Shown here piece after piece: positions 8,426 through 18,939 of a stretch of 64,000 bases of DNA. Under the pieces are notes generated by a model. The model saw only the letters and a program-made list of their open reading frames with translations. It had not been told where the DNA came from and did not search any database. Source of the stretch: Desulfovibrio porci (GTDB taxonomy: Bacteria > Desulfobacterota > Desulfovibrionia > Desulfovibrionales > Desulfovibrionaceae). Where the stretch lies: positions 124,001-188,000 of the forward strand of contig NZ_VUMH01000006.1 of the NCBI RefSeq assembly GCF_009696265.1, read 5' to 3'. The translations under genes were made by a program, and so were the position numbers. Position 1 is the first letter of the stretch, and each line of letters begins with the position of its first letter.

Positions 8426-8833
8426 ATGGCTCAAATCCAGACAAGAATGACACGGCAACGTGCCGTGATTTTAGAAGAATTACGCAAAACGAAGAGCCAC
8501 CCCACGGCCGATGAGCTCTACAGTATTGTACGGGAACGCCTGCCGCGCATCAGTTTGGGTACCGTTTACCGTAATCTTGACTTCCTGGCTGACAGCGGCG
8601 AGATTCGCCGCCTGGAAGCGGCCGGTTCCACCAAACGCTTTGACGGGGATATTTCCTGGCATCAGCATGTGCGCTGCCTGCGTTGCGGGCGCATCGGCGA
8701 CGTGATGCAGCCCCTGGCCACTCCCCCTGTGGAGGGCATCGAAGTGGAGGGCTTTTCCTCCATCGTGGGATCGCGCATCGAATTTGACGGCATCTGCGAT
8801 GAGTGCGCGGGCCGCCAGAACGAAGTGCAGTAG
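8426..8833 (+). CDS. perR: Fur-family regulator, PerR type
   Basis: Cytoplasmic metal-dependent repressor (135 aa). An N-terminal winged helix (about residues 5-80, with SLGTVYRNLDFL) is followed by the metal-binding part with HQHVRC and two CxxC pairs (CLRC, CDEC) that form the structural zinc site. The PerR call rests on the short C-terminus and the neighbouring bacterioferritin and rubredoxin genes of oxidative stress defence; Fur or Zur cannot be excluded. The start at 8426 is preferred to an ATG at 8414 because the GGAGG ribosome site at 8416-8420 lies between them. Confidence 0.78.
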   Translation: MAQIQTRMTRQRAVILEELRKTKSHPTADELYSIVRERLPRISLGTVYRNLDFLADSGEIRRLEAAGSTKRFDGDISWHQHVRCLRCGRIGDVMQPLATPPVEGIEVEGFSSIVGSRIEFDGICDECAGRQNEVQ

Positions 8834-8965
8834 CCGTTTTCGGAACGAGCCGCGTTTTTCCTGCCGGGAAAATTTTTTTCCGGGGGCTTGGCGGCGGCTT
8901 GTATTTTGTGTAAACAGATTCAGCATATAGATTTTGCATATTCAACCCGCCAAGGAGTAAATATC

Positions 8966-9502
8966 ATGGCAGCCAATAAAAAATCCCGCAAAGAGAAAGT
9001 CATTGAAGTGCTTAACAAGGCCCGCAGCATGGAGCTGTTCGCCATCCATCAGTATATGAACCAGCATTACAGCCTGGATGACCAGGATTACGGCGAGCTG
9101 GCCGCCAATATGAAGCTGATCGCCATTGACGAAATGCGCCACGCCGAGAATTTCGCCGAGCGAATCAAGCAACTGGGCGGCGAACCCACGGCCCAGAAAG
9201 ACGGCAGTGTGAAAACCGGCCAGACCGTGCCCGCCATCTATGAAGGCGATGTGGACCTCGAAGACAATACCATCGAGTGCTACAACCAGTTCATCAAGGT
9301 CTGTGAGGAAGAAGGCGACAACGTCACCGCCCGCCTGTTCGAGCGGATCATCGACGAAGAGCAGGCCCACCTGAACTACTATGAAAACACCGCCGGGCAC
9401 ATTAAGACCCTGGGAGACACCTATCTGGCGAAGATCGCCGGCACGCCTTCCGATACGGGGCCGTCCAAGGGCTTTGTAACCGGTACCGGCGCCGACGCCT
9501 GA
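8966..9502 (+). CDS. bfr: Bacterioferritin
   Basis: 178 aa iron-storage and detoxifying ferritin of the cytoplasm. The four-helix bundle shows the ferroxidase residues Glu23, Glu56 and His59 plus the EEQAH motif near residue 132, and Met57, the axial heme ligand. Desulfovibrio desulfuricans bacterioferritin is known to carry an unusual iron-coproporphyrin III heme; the conserved Met57 fits but the heme type cannot be read from sequence. Start at 8966 has AAGGAG upstream; an in-frame ATG at 8888 lacks one. The rubredoxin gene follows 13 bases later in the same operon. Confidence 0.93.
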   Translation: MAANKKSRKEKVIEVLNKARSMELFAIHQYMNQHYSLDDQDYGELAANMKLIAIDEMRHAENFAERIKQLGGEPTAQKDGSVKTGQTVPAIYEGDVDLEDNTIECYNQFIKVCEEEGDNVTARLFERIIDEEQAHLNYYENTAGHIKTLGDTYLAKIAGTPSDTGPSKGFVTGTGADA

Positions 9503-9515
9503 CACTGAGGTTCAT

Positions 9516-9704
9516 ATGGCTGATCCAAAGGATATCTGGCGTTGCCAGATGGTCAATTGCGGTTATATGTATGATCCCGACCGGGGCGACAAGCGGCATA
9601 AGATTCCCGCCGGCACCAGGTTTGAGGATCTTCCCGATGACTGGCGCTGCCCGGTTTGCGGAGCCGCCAAAAAGAGTTTCCGCCGCCTGAGCGACGAGAC
9701 ATAA
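9516..9704 (+). CDS. rub: Rubredoxin, CX4C type
   Basis: 62 aa iron protein with one Fe(Cys)4 site: CQMVNC (CX4C instead of the usual CX2C) and CPVC. The four-residue insertion between the first cysteines is the mark of Desulfovibrio type II rubredoxin. It lies 13 bases after bfr and before a strong terminator, so the two form one operon; rubredoxin is the likely electron donor that releases iron from bacterioferritin. Partnership is known for this gene pair in D. desulfuricans and inferred here. Confidence 0.92.
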   Translation: MADPKDIWRCQMVNCGYMYDPDRGDKRHKIPAGTRFEDLPDDWRCPVCGAAKKSFRRLSDET

Positions 9705-9734
9705 GGCTTTATTCCCGCCTGGATATGACTGATG

Positions 9735-9766
9735 ACTTCCGGTCCCTTGGGGCCGGAAGTTTTTTT
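9735..9766 (+). terminator. Intrinsic terminator of bfr-rub
   Basis: A 12-base stem (ACTTCCGGTCCC with one mismatch in the returning arm) and a 2-base loop region are followed by seven T. It closes the bfr-rub operon just before the insertion sequence. Confidence 0.9.
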
Positions 9767-9834
9767 GTATGAAGAAAACCCCCCGCTAGGCGGGGGGTTC
9801 CCAAAAGCTTAAAGCTATGAGTATGACAGCAAAA

Positions 9835-9897
9835 CTCCTTTTGATTTGTTAAAAGGTCTCGCGGTCTGGCAACTGCGAGTCAACAAATCAAAAGGAG
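9835..9897 (+). promoter_or_regulatory. Ribosome-site-sequestering stem of tnpA
   Basis: A 16-base perfect stem pairs CTCCTTTTGATTTGTT (9835-9850) with 9882-9897, burying the AAAGGAGG ribosome site that precedes the ATG at 9903. A smaller CTCGC/GCGAG stem lies inside. IS200 is known to repress its own translation by such a hairpin; the match here is seen in sequence. Confidence 0.7.
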
Positions 9898-9902
9898 GTC
9901 AC

Positions 9903-10361
9903 ATGGGTGACGTCAAAAGTCTAGCCCACACACGGTGGAACTGCAAATATCACGTGGTATTTGCGCCCAAATATCGCCGGCAGGTGTTTTACGGAGAGAA
10001 GAAAAGAGCCATCGGAGAAATACTGCGTAAATTGTGTGAGTGGAAGGATGTGAACATTGTGGAAGCTGAATGTTGCCCGGACCACATTCACATGCTGCTT
10101 GAAATCCCACCCAAAATGAGTGTGTCGAGTTTTATGGGGTATTTGAAGGGCAAGAGCAGTTTGATGATCTACGAGCAATTTGGTGATCTCAAGTTCAAAT
10201 ATCGCAGTCGCGAATTTTGGTGCCGTGGTTTTTACGTGGATACGGTAGGTAAAAACAAAGCGAAAATACAGGATTACATAAAGCATCAGTTGGAACAGGA
10301 CAAACTTGGTGCGCAACTGAGCCTTCCCTACCCAGGAAGCCCGTTTACGGGCCGCAAGTAG
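9903..10361 (+). CDS. tnpA: IS200-family transposase TnpA
   Basis: 152 aa Y1 HUH single-strand transposase. The HUH metal motif is in CPDHIHMLLE (HIH), and the candidate catalytic tyrosine is in the helix DYIKHQ near residue 130. Full length for the family and without stops, so probably still functional. I chose the ATG at 9903, with AAAGGAGG five bases upstream; the frame extends to 9846 but that part overlaps the regulatory stem. Confidence 0.92.
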   Translation: MGDVKSLAHTRWNCKYHVVFAPKYRRQVFYGEKKRAIGEILRKLCEWKDVNIVEAECCPDHIHMLLEIPPKMSVSSFMGYLKGKSSLMIYEQFGDLKFKYRSREFWCRGFYVDTVGKNKAKIQDYIKHQLEQDKLGAQLSLPYPGSPFTGRK

Positions 10362-10440
10362 CAGAAATGCGAATGTCAGATCGCACATGCGCCTGGAAGG
10401 GCGCGGCTGGTAAGAAAGCCTTGCAGGCGCATATGAAGAA

Positions 10441-10470
10441 CCCCCGGCTAGGCCGGGGGGTCTCTTTTTT
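10441..10470 (+). terminator. Right-end hairpin of IS200, terminator-like
   Basis: The palindrome CCCCCGGCTAGGCCGGGGG followed by TCTCTTTTTT doubles as a transposon end and an intrinsic terminator, which would shield the chemoreceptor gene from tnpA transcription. Confidence 0.6.
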
Positions 10471-10570
10471 GTGCCCATGCAGGAAAAAGCCTTTTTCTCT
10501 TCTTGCCCTTTTGAAAAAATGACTATATGCCGATAAGCCATTTGGAGTTATTGATAATAGCAGGTGATAT

Positions 10571-12652
10571 ATGACAATTCGTAACAAAATTCTGATATCC
10601 ATTATCTTTTCCGTCTGCGTGGCTGTTGTCGGTTGCGCCCTGTTGGCCTTCTGGCAAAGCCGGAAGGCTGCGGTGGAAGATTTCAGCGCCAGCGCCGGCG
10701 GGCGTCTGCGTCTGGCCGGGCAATATCTGACTCAGATGATCGACAATTCCAAGGGCATTGTGGATATCATCGCTCAACTGCCGTCCGTGGCGGCGGCCGA
10801 CGGGCGGGTAACCTCTTATGCGTCCGGCACGGAGCCCGTCAAACCGCTTGGAAAGGAACTCAGCGGCCCGGAGCGCACGCTGTTCGACGAATTCAGCACC
10901 TTCATCAAGGTTTACCCGCAGTTTGAGCTGATCTACTTCGGCACCAGGGACGGCGGCTTTGTGCAGGCGCCGGACGATACGCTGGGGGCGGGCTTTGATC
11001 CGCGCAAGCGTCCCTGGTACGAAGCGGCCCTGAAAACCGACGCCGTGGCCCTGACCGAATTTTACCAGTCCGACAACGGCAACCTGGTCACCACAGTGGC
11101 CAAGAGCGTGCGCCGGGACGGCAGGCTTCTGGGTGTGGTGGGCATCGACATCAACCTCCAGGCCCTGACCACCTTTCTTGATACCCTGAAACTGGGCAAT
11201 ACCGCGCGCCTGCTGCTTACCGAGGATACAGGCCTGATTCTGTACAATCCCACCCGGCCCGACCGCGTGCTGAAAAATATCCGGGCGATTGACGAGCCCG
11301 GCCTCGCGGCGGCCTTTGCGCAGGGCACGGGCAGCAGCGAAGTGAGCTATGGCGGCGCGACCTACGTGGCCGTGAGCCAGGTGACGCGGGGCGGCTGGCA
11401 TCTCATCGCCCTGGTGGACCGCGCCGAACTGCTGAGCAACGCCATGGAGGCCGTCTGGAGCATGGTCTTCACCGGCCTGGGGCTGGCGGCGGCGGTGGCC
11501 CTGCTGGGACTGCTGATCTCGCGCAGCATCGTTTCGCCGTTGCGCAAGCTGGGCGCGGCGGCGCGGGGCGTGGCCGACGGGGATTTTGACGCGATTCCGC
11601 GCGATGCCCGATTCAGCGGGGAATTGAAAAGCCTGCATGCCGACATGCTGCGCATGGTGGAGCAGTTGCGTGATCTGATCGGCACGGCGCAGAGCAAGAC
11701 GGCTCAGGCCGAGGAGGCGCTGAAACAGGGCGAGGCCGCCCTGGCGGAAGCCGAGCAGGCGCGCAAGGCGGCGGAAAACGCCCGGCGTGAGGGCGTGCTG
11801 CAGACCGCCGAACAGCTGGCTGGCGTGGTGGACGCGCTGGATTCCACCTCGTCGCGCCTGAGCGAGCAGACCAGTTCCATTGCCGGAGCCGTGGACACCC
11901 AACTGGCGCGCACCATGGAAACCGCGGACGCCATGGACCAGATGAACGGCGCTGTGGCCGAGGTCGCGCGCAACGCTTCCGAGGCGTCGGGCATCGCGGA
12001 GAACGCCCGCCAGGAATCCATGGCCGGCAGGGAAAAAGTGCAGGACGTGGTGCAGAGCATCAATCAGGTGGCCAGTTTTACCGAGAAAATCAACGAAAGC
12101 ATGGAGCAGTTGCTCCAGCAGGCCACCGACATCGGCCAGGTGATGAACATCATCACAGACATCGCGGATCAGACCAATCTGCTGGCGCTCAACGCGGCCA
12201 TTGAGGCCGCGCGGGCCGGTGAAGCCGGGCGCGGCTTCGCGGTGGTGGCCGACGAGGTCCGCAAGCTGGCGGAAAAGACCATGCAGGCCACCAAGAGCGT
12301 GGGAACCGCCATCAATAATATTCAGGAAGGCGCGCAGGCCAACGGGGCTTTTATCCGCCAGTCGGCGGAGCAGGTGGGCATTTCCCGCGAACTGGCCGGA
12401 AAGGCCGGGGAGGCGCTGGAAAGCATTGAGCATATGGTCATGGACACGGCGGACCAGGTGCGCGCCATCGCCGCGGCCAGCGAAGAGCAGTCGGCCAGCT
12501 CCGAAGAGGTGAACAAAAATACCGAAGCCGTGAGCCATATCGCCAAGGACGTGGCCCAGGCCATGACAGCGGCGGACGAAGGCATGCAGGAGCTGAAGCG
12601 GCTTGCCGGTCAGTTGCAGAGCATCATCCGCTCCCTGAAGGAAGGGAGGTAA
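10571..12652 (+). CDS. Methyl-accepting chemotaxis protein, dCache type
   Basis: Transmembrane chemoreceptor (693 aa). It has a first membrane segment at about residues 8-30, a periplasmic double-Cache sensor (with [11 protein letters not shown] and [15 protein letters not shown]), a second membrane segment at about 295-317, a HAMP domain, a coiled coil, and the signalling tip with [20 protein letters not shown] near residues 535-560. There is no C-terminal CheR-binding pentapeptide; the protein ends [10 protein letters not shown]. Ligand unknown; dCache domains usually bind amino acids or other small molecules. It stands alone and is closed by a bidirectional terminator. Confidence 0.92.
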   Translation: MTIRNKILISIIFSVCVAVVGCALLAFWQSRKAAVEDFSASAGGRLRLAGQYLTQMIDNSKGIVDIIAQLPSVAAADGRVTSYASGTEPVKPLGKELSGPERTLFDEFSTFIKVYPQFELIYFGTRDGGFVQAPDDTLGAGFDPRKRPWYEAALKTDAVALTEFYQSDNGNLVTTVAKSVRRDGRLLGVVGIDINLQALTTFLDTLKLGNTARLLLTEDTGLILYNPTRPDRVLKNIRAIDEPGLAAAFAQGTGSSEVSYGGATYVAVSQVTRGGWHLIALVDRAELLSNAMEAVWSMVFTGLGLAAAVALLGLLISRSIVSPLRKLGAAARGVADGDFDAIPRDARFSGELKSLHADMLRMVEQLRDLIGTAQSKTAQAEEALKQGEAALAEAEQARKAAENARREGVLQTAEQLAGVVDALDSTSSRLSEQTSSIAGAVDTQLARTMETADAMDQMNGAVAEVARNASEASGIAENARQESMAGREKVQDVVQSINQVASFTEKINESMEQLLQQATDIGQVMNIITDIADQTNLLALNAAIEAARAGEAGRGFAVVADEVRKLAEKTMQATKSVGTAINNIQEGAQANGAFIRQSAEQVGISRELAGKAGEALESIEHMVMDTADQVRAIAAASEEQSASSEEVNKNTEAVSHIAKDVAQAMTAADEGMQELKRLAGQLQSIIRSLKEGR

Positions 12653-12757
12653 ACGGGCTCGTTTGACTTCCGGCTGCCGTTTGCCCTGCCGGAACGTCAA
12701 ATCCTCAATTTGAAAACAGCCCGCAGGACGCTGCGACTTCGCGGAACCTGAGTTTGG

Positions 12758-12801
12758 CCAAAAGAGTCCTGACGGTATTACGGCCGTCAGGACTCTTTTG
12801 G
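12758..12801. terminator. Bidirectional terminator between converging genes
   Basis: Perfect 18-base arms (starting CCAAAAGAGTCCTGACGG) with an 8-base loop; A-rich and T-rich ends allow termination from both sides. It separates the chemoreceptor gene from the converging ybaK gene. Confidence 0.85.
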
Positions 12802-12824
12802 TTGCGCTTGCGGTGAAACCGCTT

Positions 12825-13322
12825 TCAGTCCGCGGAACGGATCAGGGGCGCATACGTGCCGTGCGCGGCGCGCAGCAGGTCGCCGGGCCGGAGTTGCAAC
12901 TGCACGCCGCGCAGTCCGGCGCTCACATAGATGTGGTCGTGCGCCGCGGCGCTTTGGTCAATGAAGACGGGATAGACCTTTTTGCCCGCAAGCGGAGAAC
13001 AGCCGCCCCGGATATAACCCGTGAGCGGGCGGACCTCCTTAAGCGGCACCATTTCCGCATGCTTGTTGCCTGAAGCCGCGGCCAGTGCCTTGAGGTCCAG
13101 TTCCGCCGCCGCCGGAATGCAGGCCATCAGCACGCCGCTCTTGTCGCCTCTGGCCACCAGGGTTTTGAACACGCGTTCCGGCTCGGCCCCCAGTTTGCGG
13201 GCCATGCTCACGGCGGAAAGATCATCTTCGTCCACGTCGGCGCGGTGCAGGCTGAACGGGATGTGCAGGCCTTCCAGGAGGCGGGCGGCATTGGTTTTGG
13301 GTATTTTGACGGCGGACGGCAT
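12825..13322 (-). CDS. ybaK: YbaK/EbsC-type aminoacyl-tRNA deacylase
   Basis: 165 aa cytoplasmic editing enzyme of the YbaK family, which hydrolyses misacylated Cys-tRNA(Pro). Family features include KIPKTNAARLLE at the start, FKTLVARGDK, and GGCSPLAGKKVYPVFID near the end. The ATG at 13322 gives the normal family length; the frame continues upstream into the kinase gene but that part is only a shadow. The start lies 14 bases after the stop of the kinase gene, so the two are probably co-transcribed by arrangement only; a functional link is not evident. Confidence 0.85.
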   Translation of the reverse strand: MPSAVKIPKTNAARLLEGLHIPFSLHRADVDEDDLSAVSMARKLGAEPERVFKTLVARGDKSGVLMACIPAAAELDLKALAAASGNKHAEMVPLKEVRPLTGYIRGGCSPLAGKKVYPVFIDQSAAAHDHIYVSAGLRGVQLQLRPGDLLRAAHGTYAPLIRSAD

Positions 13323-13335
13323 GGAGGCGGCGGGG

Positions 13336-15384
<2,049 letters not shown>

Positions 15385-15502
15385 ACATTCACCACAAGAT
15401 GTTACGTGCGATTCCTAGTATCGGGATATGAAGTATAGTAGGATGCATGGAGTCGTGTCAAGCGACTTGCCGTTTGCCTAACCCTCTGAGAGAATGGGGT
15501 TT

Positions 15503-17077
15503 TCAACGCCAGAGTTCTTCCAGTCGCCGCCGCTGCGCCGCTTCCTCATCCCGGCCGATGCGCTCCAGCTCGGCCGACAGCGCGCGGGCCGCGTTTTCCA
15601 GGGCTTCCGGCGGGCCGCTGTTGTCCACCAGCAGATCGCAGGCCGCTTCCTTGCGGGCTTCCGGCCATTGCCAGGCCTCCAGGGCGGCGGCTTTTTCCTC
15701 GCTCCAGCCCCTGCTGTCCATGATCCGCCGCAGGCGTCGCGGGAGAGGGCAATGCACGCCCACGCTCAGCGGTTTCGGGCTGAAAATGTTTTGCCAGCCG
15801 CATTCAAAATACAGCGGCACTTCGGCCACGGCCAGAGGCGCGCCCGCGGCTTCCTGTTCGCGCCAGAAGTTTTCGATGGCTATGCGCACCAGGGCGTGGA
15901 CCGTCTCTTCCACGTCGCGGCGCAAAAGCGGGTCCGCGCGCATGGCCGCCAACAGGACCGTCTTGTCCACGCCGCCGTCCTTTGCCAAGACTTTCCCGCC
16001 GCAACGCCGCTCCAGCCAGGCGGCGGCCTCCCCGCCCGGCGCGTACAGGTCGGCCACCAGGGCATCGGCGCTGACCGTCGGCAGGCCCTGGACCGCCAGC
16101 CGTCCGGTGAGCGCGGATTTGCCGCTGCCCGGATTGCCGGTGATCACAAGCCGCCGCATGCGGCGGCAGGCCGCCAGGGCCGCCAGCGGCATATCCTCGG
16201 GGGGCGGGCAGGCAAAGCGCATTTCCTCGCCGCTGCCCGGATGGGTAAAGGCCAGACGCCAGGCGTGCAGCATCTGGCGCGGGGCCAGATCGCGCACCGG
16301 CGCGGGCGCGTAAAGCCTGTCGCCCAACAGGGGGTGGCCCAGATGGGCCAGGTGTACGCGAATCTGATGGGTGCGCCCGGTATGGATGCGCACCGCCAGC
16401 AGTGAAACCCGCTTGTCCGGCGTATGCCAGAGCCGCGTCCAGGCGGTGTGGGCGGGCTTGCCGCCGCGCGCCTCGGGCAGCACGGCCATTTTGATCTTGG
16501 CCGTGGGATGGCGGCCCAGCGCTTCGCGGCATTCCCCCCGCTCCGGCGGCAGGCCGCTGACCAGGGCCAGATATTCCTTGCGCACCTCGCGCCGGGCGAA
16601 AGCTGCGCTGAGGGCCAGGCGCGAGGGCTCGGTCAGGGCCACCAGCAAAAGGCCGCTGGTGTCCTTGTCCAAGCGGTGGACAATGCCGGGGCGCAGACCG
16701 TCCAGTTGCGCCAGTTGCGGAAAGCGCCCCAGCAGGCGCTGCACCAGCGTATGCTCCGGACAGGAAGGGCAGGGATGCACGGTGAGCCCGGCGGGTTTGT
16801 TGCAGACCACCAGGTCGGCGTCCCGCCAGAGCAGTTCGAGATGCCCTTCCTCGGCGGTGAGCGCGCTTTCCGCACGCGGCAGTTGTAGGACCACGCGCTG
16901 GCCCGGACGCGTTTTGGCGTCGGGCCGCGACGCGGGCAGGCCGTCCACCAGACAGTGCCCGGCCAGAACGGCTTTTTGCAGGGCCGCGCGCGAAAGGTCC
17001 GGCGCGGCGTCCCGCAACGCCCGGTCCAGGCGCTGCCCGGCGTTTTCCGTCGTGATCAGCAGTTCAATGCGGTTCAC
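15503..17077 (-). CDS. RluD-like pseudouridine synthase fused to dephospho-CoA kinase
   Basis: 524 aa fusion. The N-terminal half is an RluA/RluD-family pseudouridine synthase: S4 RNA-binding domain (about residues 12-75) and catalytic Asp137 in HRLDKDTSG. The C-terminal half (from about residue 308) is a CoaE-type kinase that completes coenzyme A: P-loop GNPGSGKSALT near 314-324 and EVPLYFECGW, the equivalent of the usual VPLL segment. No frame break lies between them, so it is a true fusion and not two adjacent genes. Its start overlaps the stop of the upstream lipoprotein gene. No other coaE is visible in the window. Confidence 0.88.
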   Translation of the reverse strand: MNRIELLITTENAGQRLDRALRDAAPDLSRAALQKAVLAGHCLVDGLPASRPDAKTRPGQRVVLQLPRAESALTAEEGHLELLWRDADLVVCNKPAGLTVHPCPSCPEHTLVQRLLGRFPQLAQLDGLRPGIVHRLDKDTSGLLLVALTEPSRLALSAAFARREVRKEYLALVSGLPPERGECREALGRHPTAKIKMAVLPEARGGKPAHTAWTRLWHTPDKRVSLLAVRIHTGRTHQIRVHLAHLGHPLLGDRLYAPAPVRDLAPRQMLHAWRLAFTHPGSGEEMRFACPPPEDMPLAALAACRRMRRLVITGNPGSGKSALTGRLAVQGLPTVSADALVADLYAPGGEAAAWLERRCGGKVLAKDGGVDKTVLLAAMRADPLLRRDVEETVHALVRIAIENFWREQEAAGAPLAVAEVPLYFECGWQNIFSPKPLSVGVHCPLPRRLRRIMDSRGWSEEKAAALEAWQWPEARKEAACDLLVDNSGPPEALENAARALSAELERIGRDEEAAQRRRLEELWR

Positions 17078-18441
17078 GGGCGTGCTTCCGCCGGAGTGGA
17101 CAGGGTGCGCAGCCGGTCGGCGAAGGTCATGGTCCGGTAAAGGTTTTTCAGTTCCGCGCCGGGGGTGATGGAGGTGACCACGGCCCGGCCGAGGATGAAG
17201 CGCGCGTCGTCGTCGCCGTTTTCAATAACGCGCACGCCCCAGACATTGTGGAAAATGGCGGCCCTGCCCTTGTATTTGCCCACATAGAGGGTGATGTGCC
17301 CGCGCATGCCCACCAGGCTCAAAAAGGGCACGCCGTCGGCCAGGATCAGGGCTTCCTTTTCCTTGGCGCTCAGGCCTTCCAGGGGCTGCACCACGCCGAC
17401 GCGCGCCTGTGCGCCGGAGTTGCGCGGCAGCCAGAGGCCGAAGGGCGTGAACAGCTCACGGGTCAGGGCGGAGCAGTCCCGGTCGCCGAACATGCCGCCC
17501 CAGCCGTAGCGCTGGCCCATCATCACATTGCCGACCCTGGCCACATTGCCGGGGGTCAGCGGCAGCGGCTTGGGCGCGGCGTCGCCCCCGCGCAACGTGA
17601 TTTCGGCGCTGCGGGCCATGCCGTCCGCTCCCTTGATGGGCGTCAGCACGCGCAGGCCGCCGTCCGGATCTTCGCCCGCCAGAGGCAGGACCGTGCCGAT
17701 ATTGGCCCGGCTGTCGCCGCCGTTGCGTCCGGTTCCGGGCAAAATAACCTTGTCGCGCAGCAGTGCCGCGTACCGGCTGTTGCGCCAGACGCTTTTGAAA
17801 TTTTCGTCCACCAGGGCCACATCCTCGGCATCTACCCAGCCGCCGGCCACCGGGCATTCCACGAAATGCCAGCGCCCGTCCAGGCTGGTGTGGGCGACAA
17901 GCACCGGCGTGCCCGGCGGCAGCAGGGAATACTGGAAATAATCAAACGGGTTGGCTCTGGGATCGGGCGTGGGTTCGGAAAAACGGGTTTCATGCGTGGG
18001 CATTTCGCGCAGATCCGTATTGCGCACGATGACGGCGGCCTGCGCGCGCGAAGGGAAGGCGCGCAGACGGGCGTTGCGGCTTATGGCGTCCCATTCGTCC
18101 TGGCTCCAGCGCGCATCGCCGTATCTAAAGCCGCGCGCCTTGCGGAAGATGGCCGCCACGTCGCGTTTGCGCATGGAGGTTTTGCCCATCTCCCAGGGGC
18201 CGAAGAAAATCCGGTTGAAGCGCGCGTCCTGGGCGGCCTGTTCCGCGGCGTCGAGCAGAGGCTTGTCCGAGCCGACCTCGGCGGCGTAGACGTTCAGATC
18301 CTGCGGAAAATGGCGCAGATCCGCCACGGTGCCCATCCAGGGCGGCAGATCTCCCTCGCGGGTAGGCACCTGTTTGCCGCCGCAGGCCGTGAGCAACAGC
18401 AGACAGAAGACAGGCAGGAAGAGGCGAAGGCATGATTTCAT
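17074..18441 (-). CDS. NlpC/P60 lipoprotein with SH3b domains
   Basis: 455 aa envelope hydrolase, probably a gamma-D-glutamyl-diamino acid endopeptidase acting on peptidoglycan peptides. The signal ends in the lipobox LLTAC, giving a lipidated cysteine at about residue 20. Then come an N-terminal stabilising region, bacterial SH3 domains (about 130-290) and the NlpC/P60 domain with Cys323 in GDRDCSALTRELF and His382 in RGHITLYVGKY. The layout resembles known Desulfovibrio SH3b-NlpC proteins. Start 18441 is chosen for the signal peptide; the frame runs further upstream without one. Confidence 0.85.
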   Translation of the reverse strand: MKSCLRLFLPVFCLLLLTACGGKQVPTREGDLPPWMGTVADLRHFPQDLNVYAAEVGSDKPLLDAAEQAAQDARFNRIFFGPWEMGKTSMRKRDVAAIFRKARGFRYGDARWSQDEWDAISRNARLRAFPSRAQAAVIVRNTDLREMPTHETRFSEPTPDPRANPFDYFQYSLLPPGTPVLVAHTSLDGRWHFVECPVAGGWVDAEDVALVDENFKSVWRNSRYAALLRDKVILPGTGRNGGDSRANIGTVLPLAGEDPDGGLRVLTPIKGADGMARSAEITLRGGDAAPKPLPLTPGNVARVGNVMMGQRYGWGGMFGDRDCSALTRELFTPFGLWLPRNSGAQARVGVVQPLEGLSAKEKEALILADGVPFLSLVGMRGHITLYVGKYKGRAAIFHNVWGVRVIENGDDDARFILGRAVVTSITPGAELKNLYRTMTFADRLRTLSTPAEARP

Positions 18442-18625
18442 GGCTATTTTCCTTCTCTGGCGGAAAAACACGCCGCGTCGCGCTGAAAACAATGGCGGGA
18501 CCGCTGTCCGGGCCGGAGAAATACATAGCATCAGCGGCACTGTTCCGGCAACGGCCTGTTTTCGGCGAGGATATCTTGCGCGGACGCTTGACAAAGCGCC
18601 CTGTTCCCACTATTACAAACGCGCT

Positions 18626-18701
18626 GTCACCATCGTCTATCCGGTTAGGACGGCGGCCTCTCAAGCCGCTAAGACGGGTTCAAATCCCGTTGGTGACGCC
18701 A
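18626..18701 (+). tRNA. tRNA-Glu (anticodon CTC)
   Basis: 76 bases fold as a tRNA: acceptor arms GTCACCA and TGGTGAC, anticodon stem GCGGC/GCCGC with loop CTCTCAA giving anticodon CTC, T-arm ACGGG-TTCAAAT-CCCGT, and an encoded CCA end at 18699-18701. The last 18 bases are the attachment site of the following island; integration keeps the tRNA sequence intact. Confidence 0.95.
18684..18701 (+). repeat. attL, island attachment core
   Basis: ATCCCGTTGGTGACGCCA, the 3' end of tRNA-Glu, recurs exactly at 34434-34451. The bases beyond differ on both sides. An integrase gene starts 239 bases inside, as expected for tRNA-targeting islands. Confidence 0.92.
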
Positions 18702-18716
18702 AATTTAGGTACAAAG

Positions 18717-18760
18717 AAGAATGCCAAGGTCCAAAAGGCCTTGGCATTCTTTGTTTTTTC
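18717..18760 (+). terminator. Terminator inside left end of island
   Basis: 13-base perfect stem AAGAATGCCAAGG/CCTTGGCATTCTT followed by TGTTTTTTC, 16 bases after the tRNA. It would end tRNA transcription in place of the native terminator that the insertion moved to 34459. Confidence 0.85.
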
Positions 18761-18939
18761 TTTCCGGTATGGTTTCCCGAAGTCCAGCCTCGTCCGCTTG
18801 CATCCAATCATTTTATGGGTATATCCGTAGGTAGAAATGTGGTACGACATTTCCGATACCTACATGAATAACCGCACGGAATCAAAATATTTTTATCCAT
18901 GTGGGTATCTCTTCGTCCAACGACAGCCAAGGAGTGCCC

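Larger units (their letters stand above)
9771..10470 (+). mobile_element. IS200-type insertion sequence
   Basis: A single transposase gene bounded by two GC-rich palindromes, AACCCCCC...CGGGGGGTT at 9777-9799 and CCCCCGGCTAGGCCGGGGG at 10441-10459, each preceded by TATGAAGAA. IS200/IS605 elements have such subterminal hairpins instead of terminal inverted repeats. No tnpB is present. The element sits in the gap between the rub terminator and the chemoreceptor gene and disrupts nothing visible. Exact ends are approximate because these elements make no target duplication. Confidence 0.8.

Noticed and set aside
10523..12700. 725-codon minus-strand frame over the chemoreceptor gene
   Set aside because: Shadow rich in His, Gly and Arg typical of antisense GC-rich frames; it also spans terminator-free intergenic DNA at both ends.
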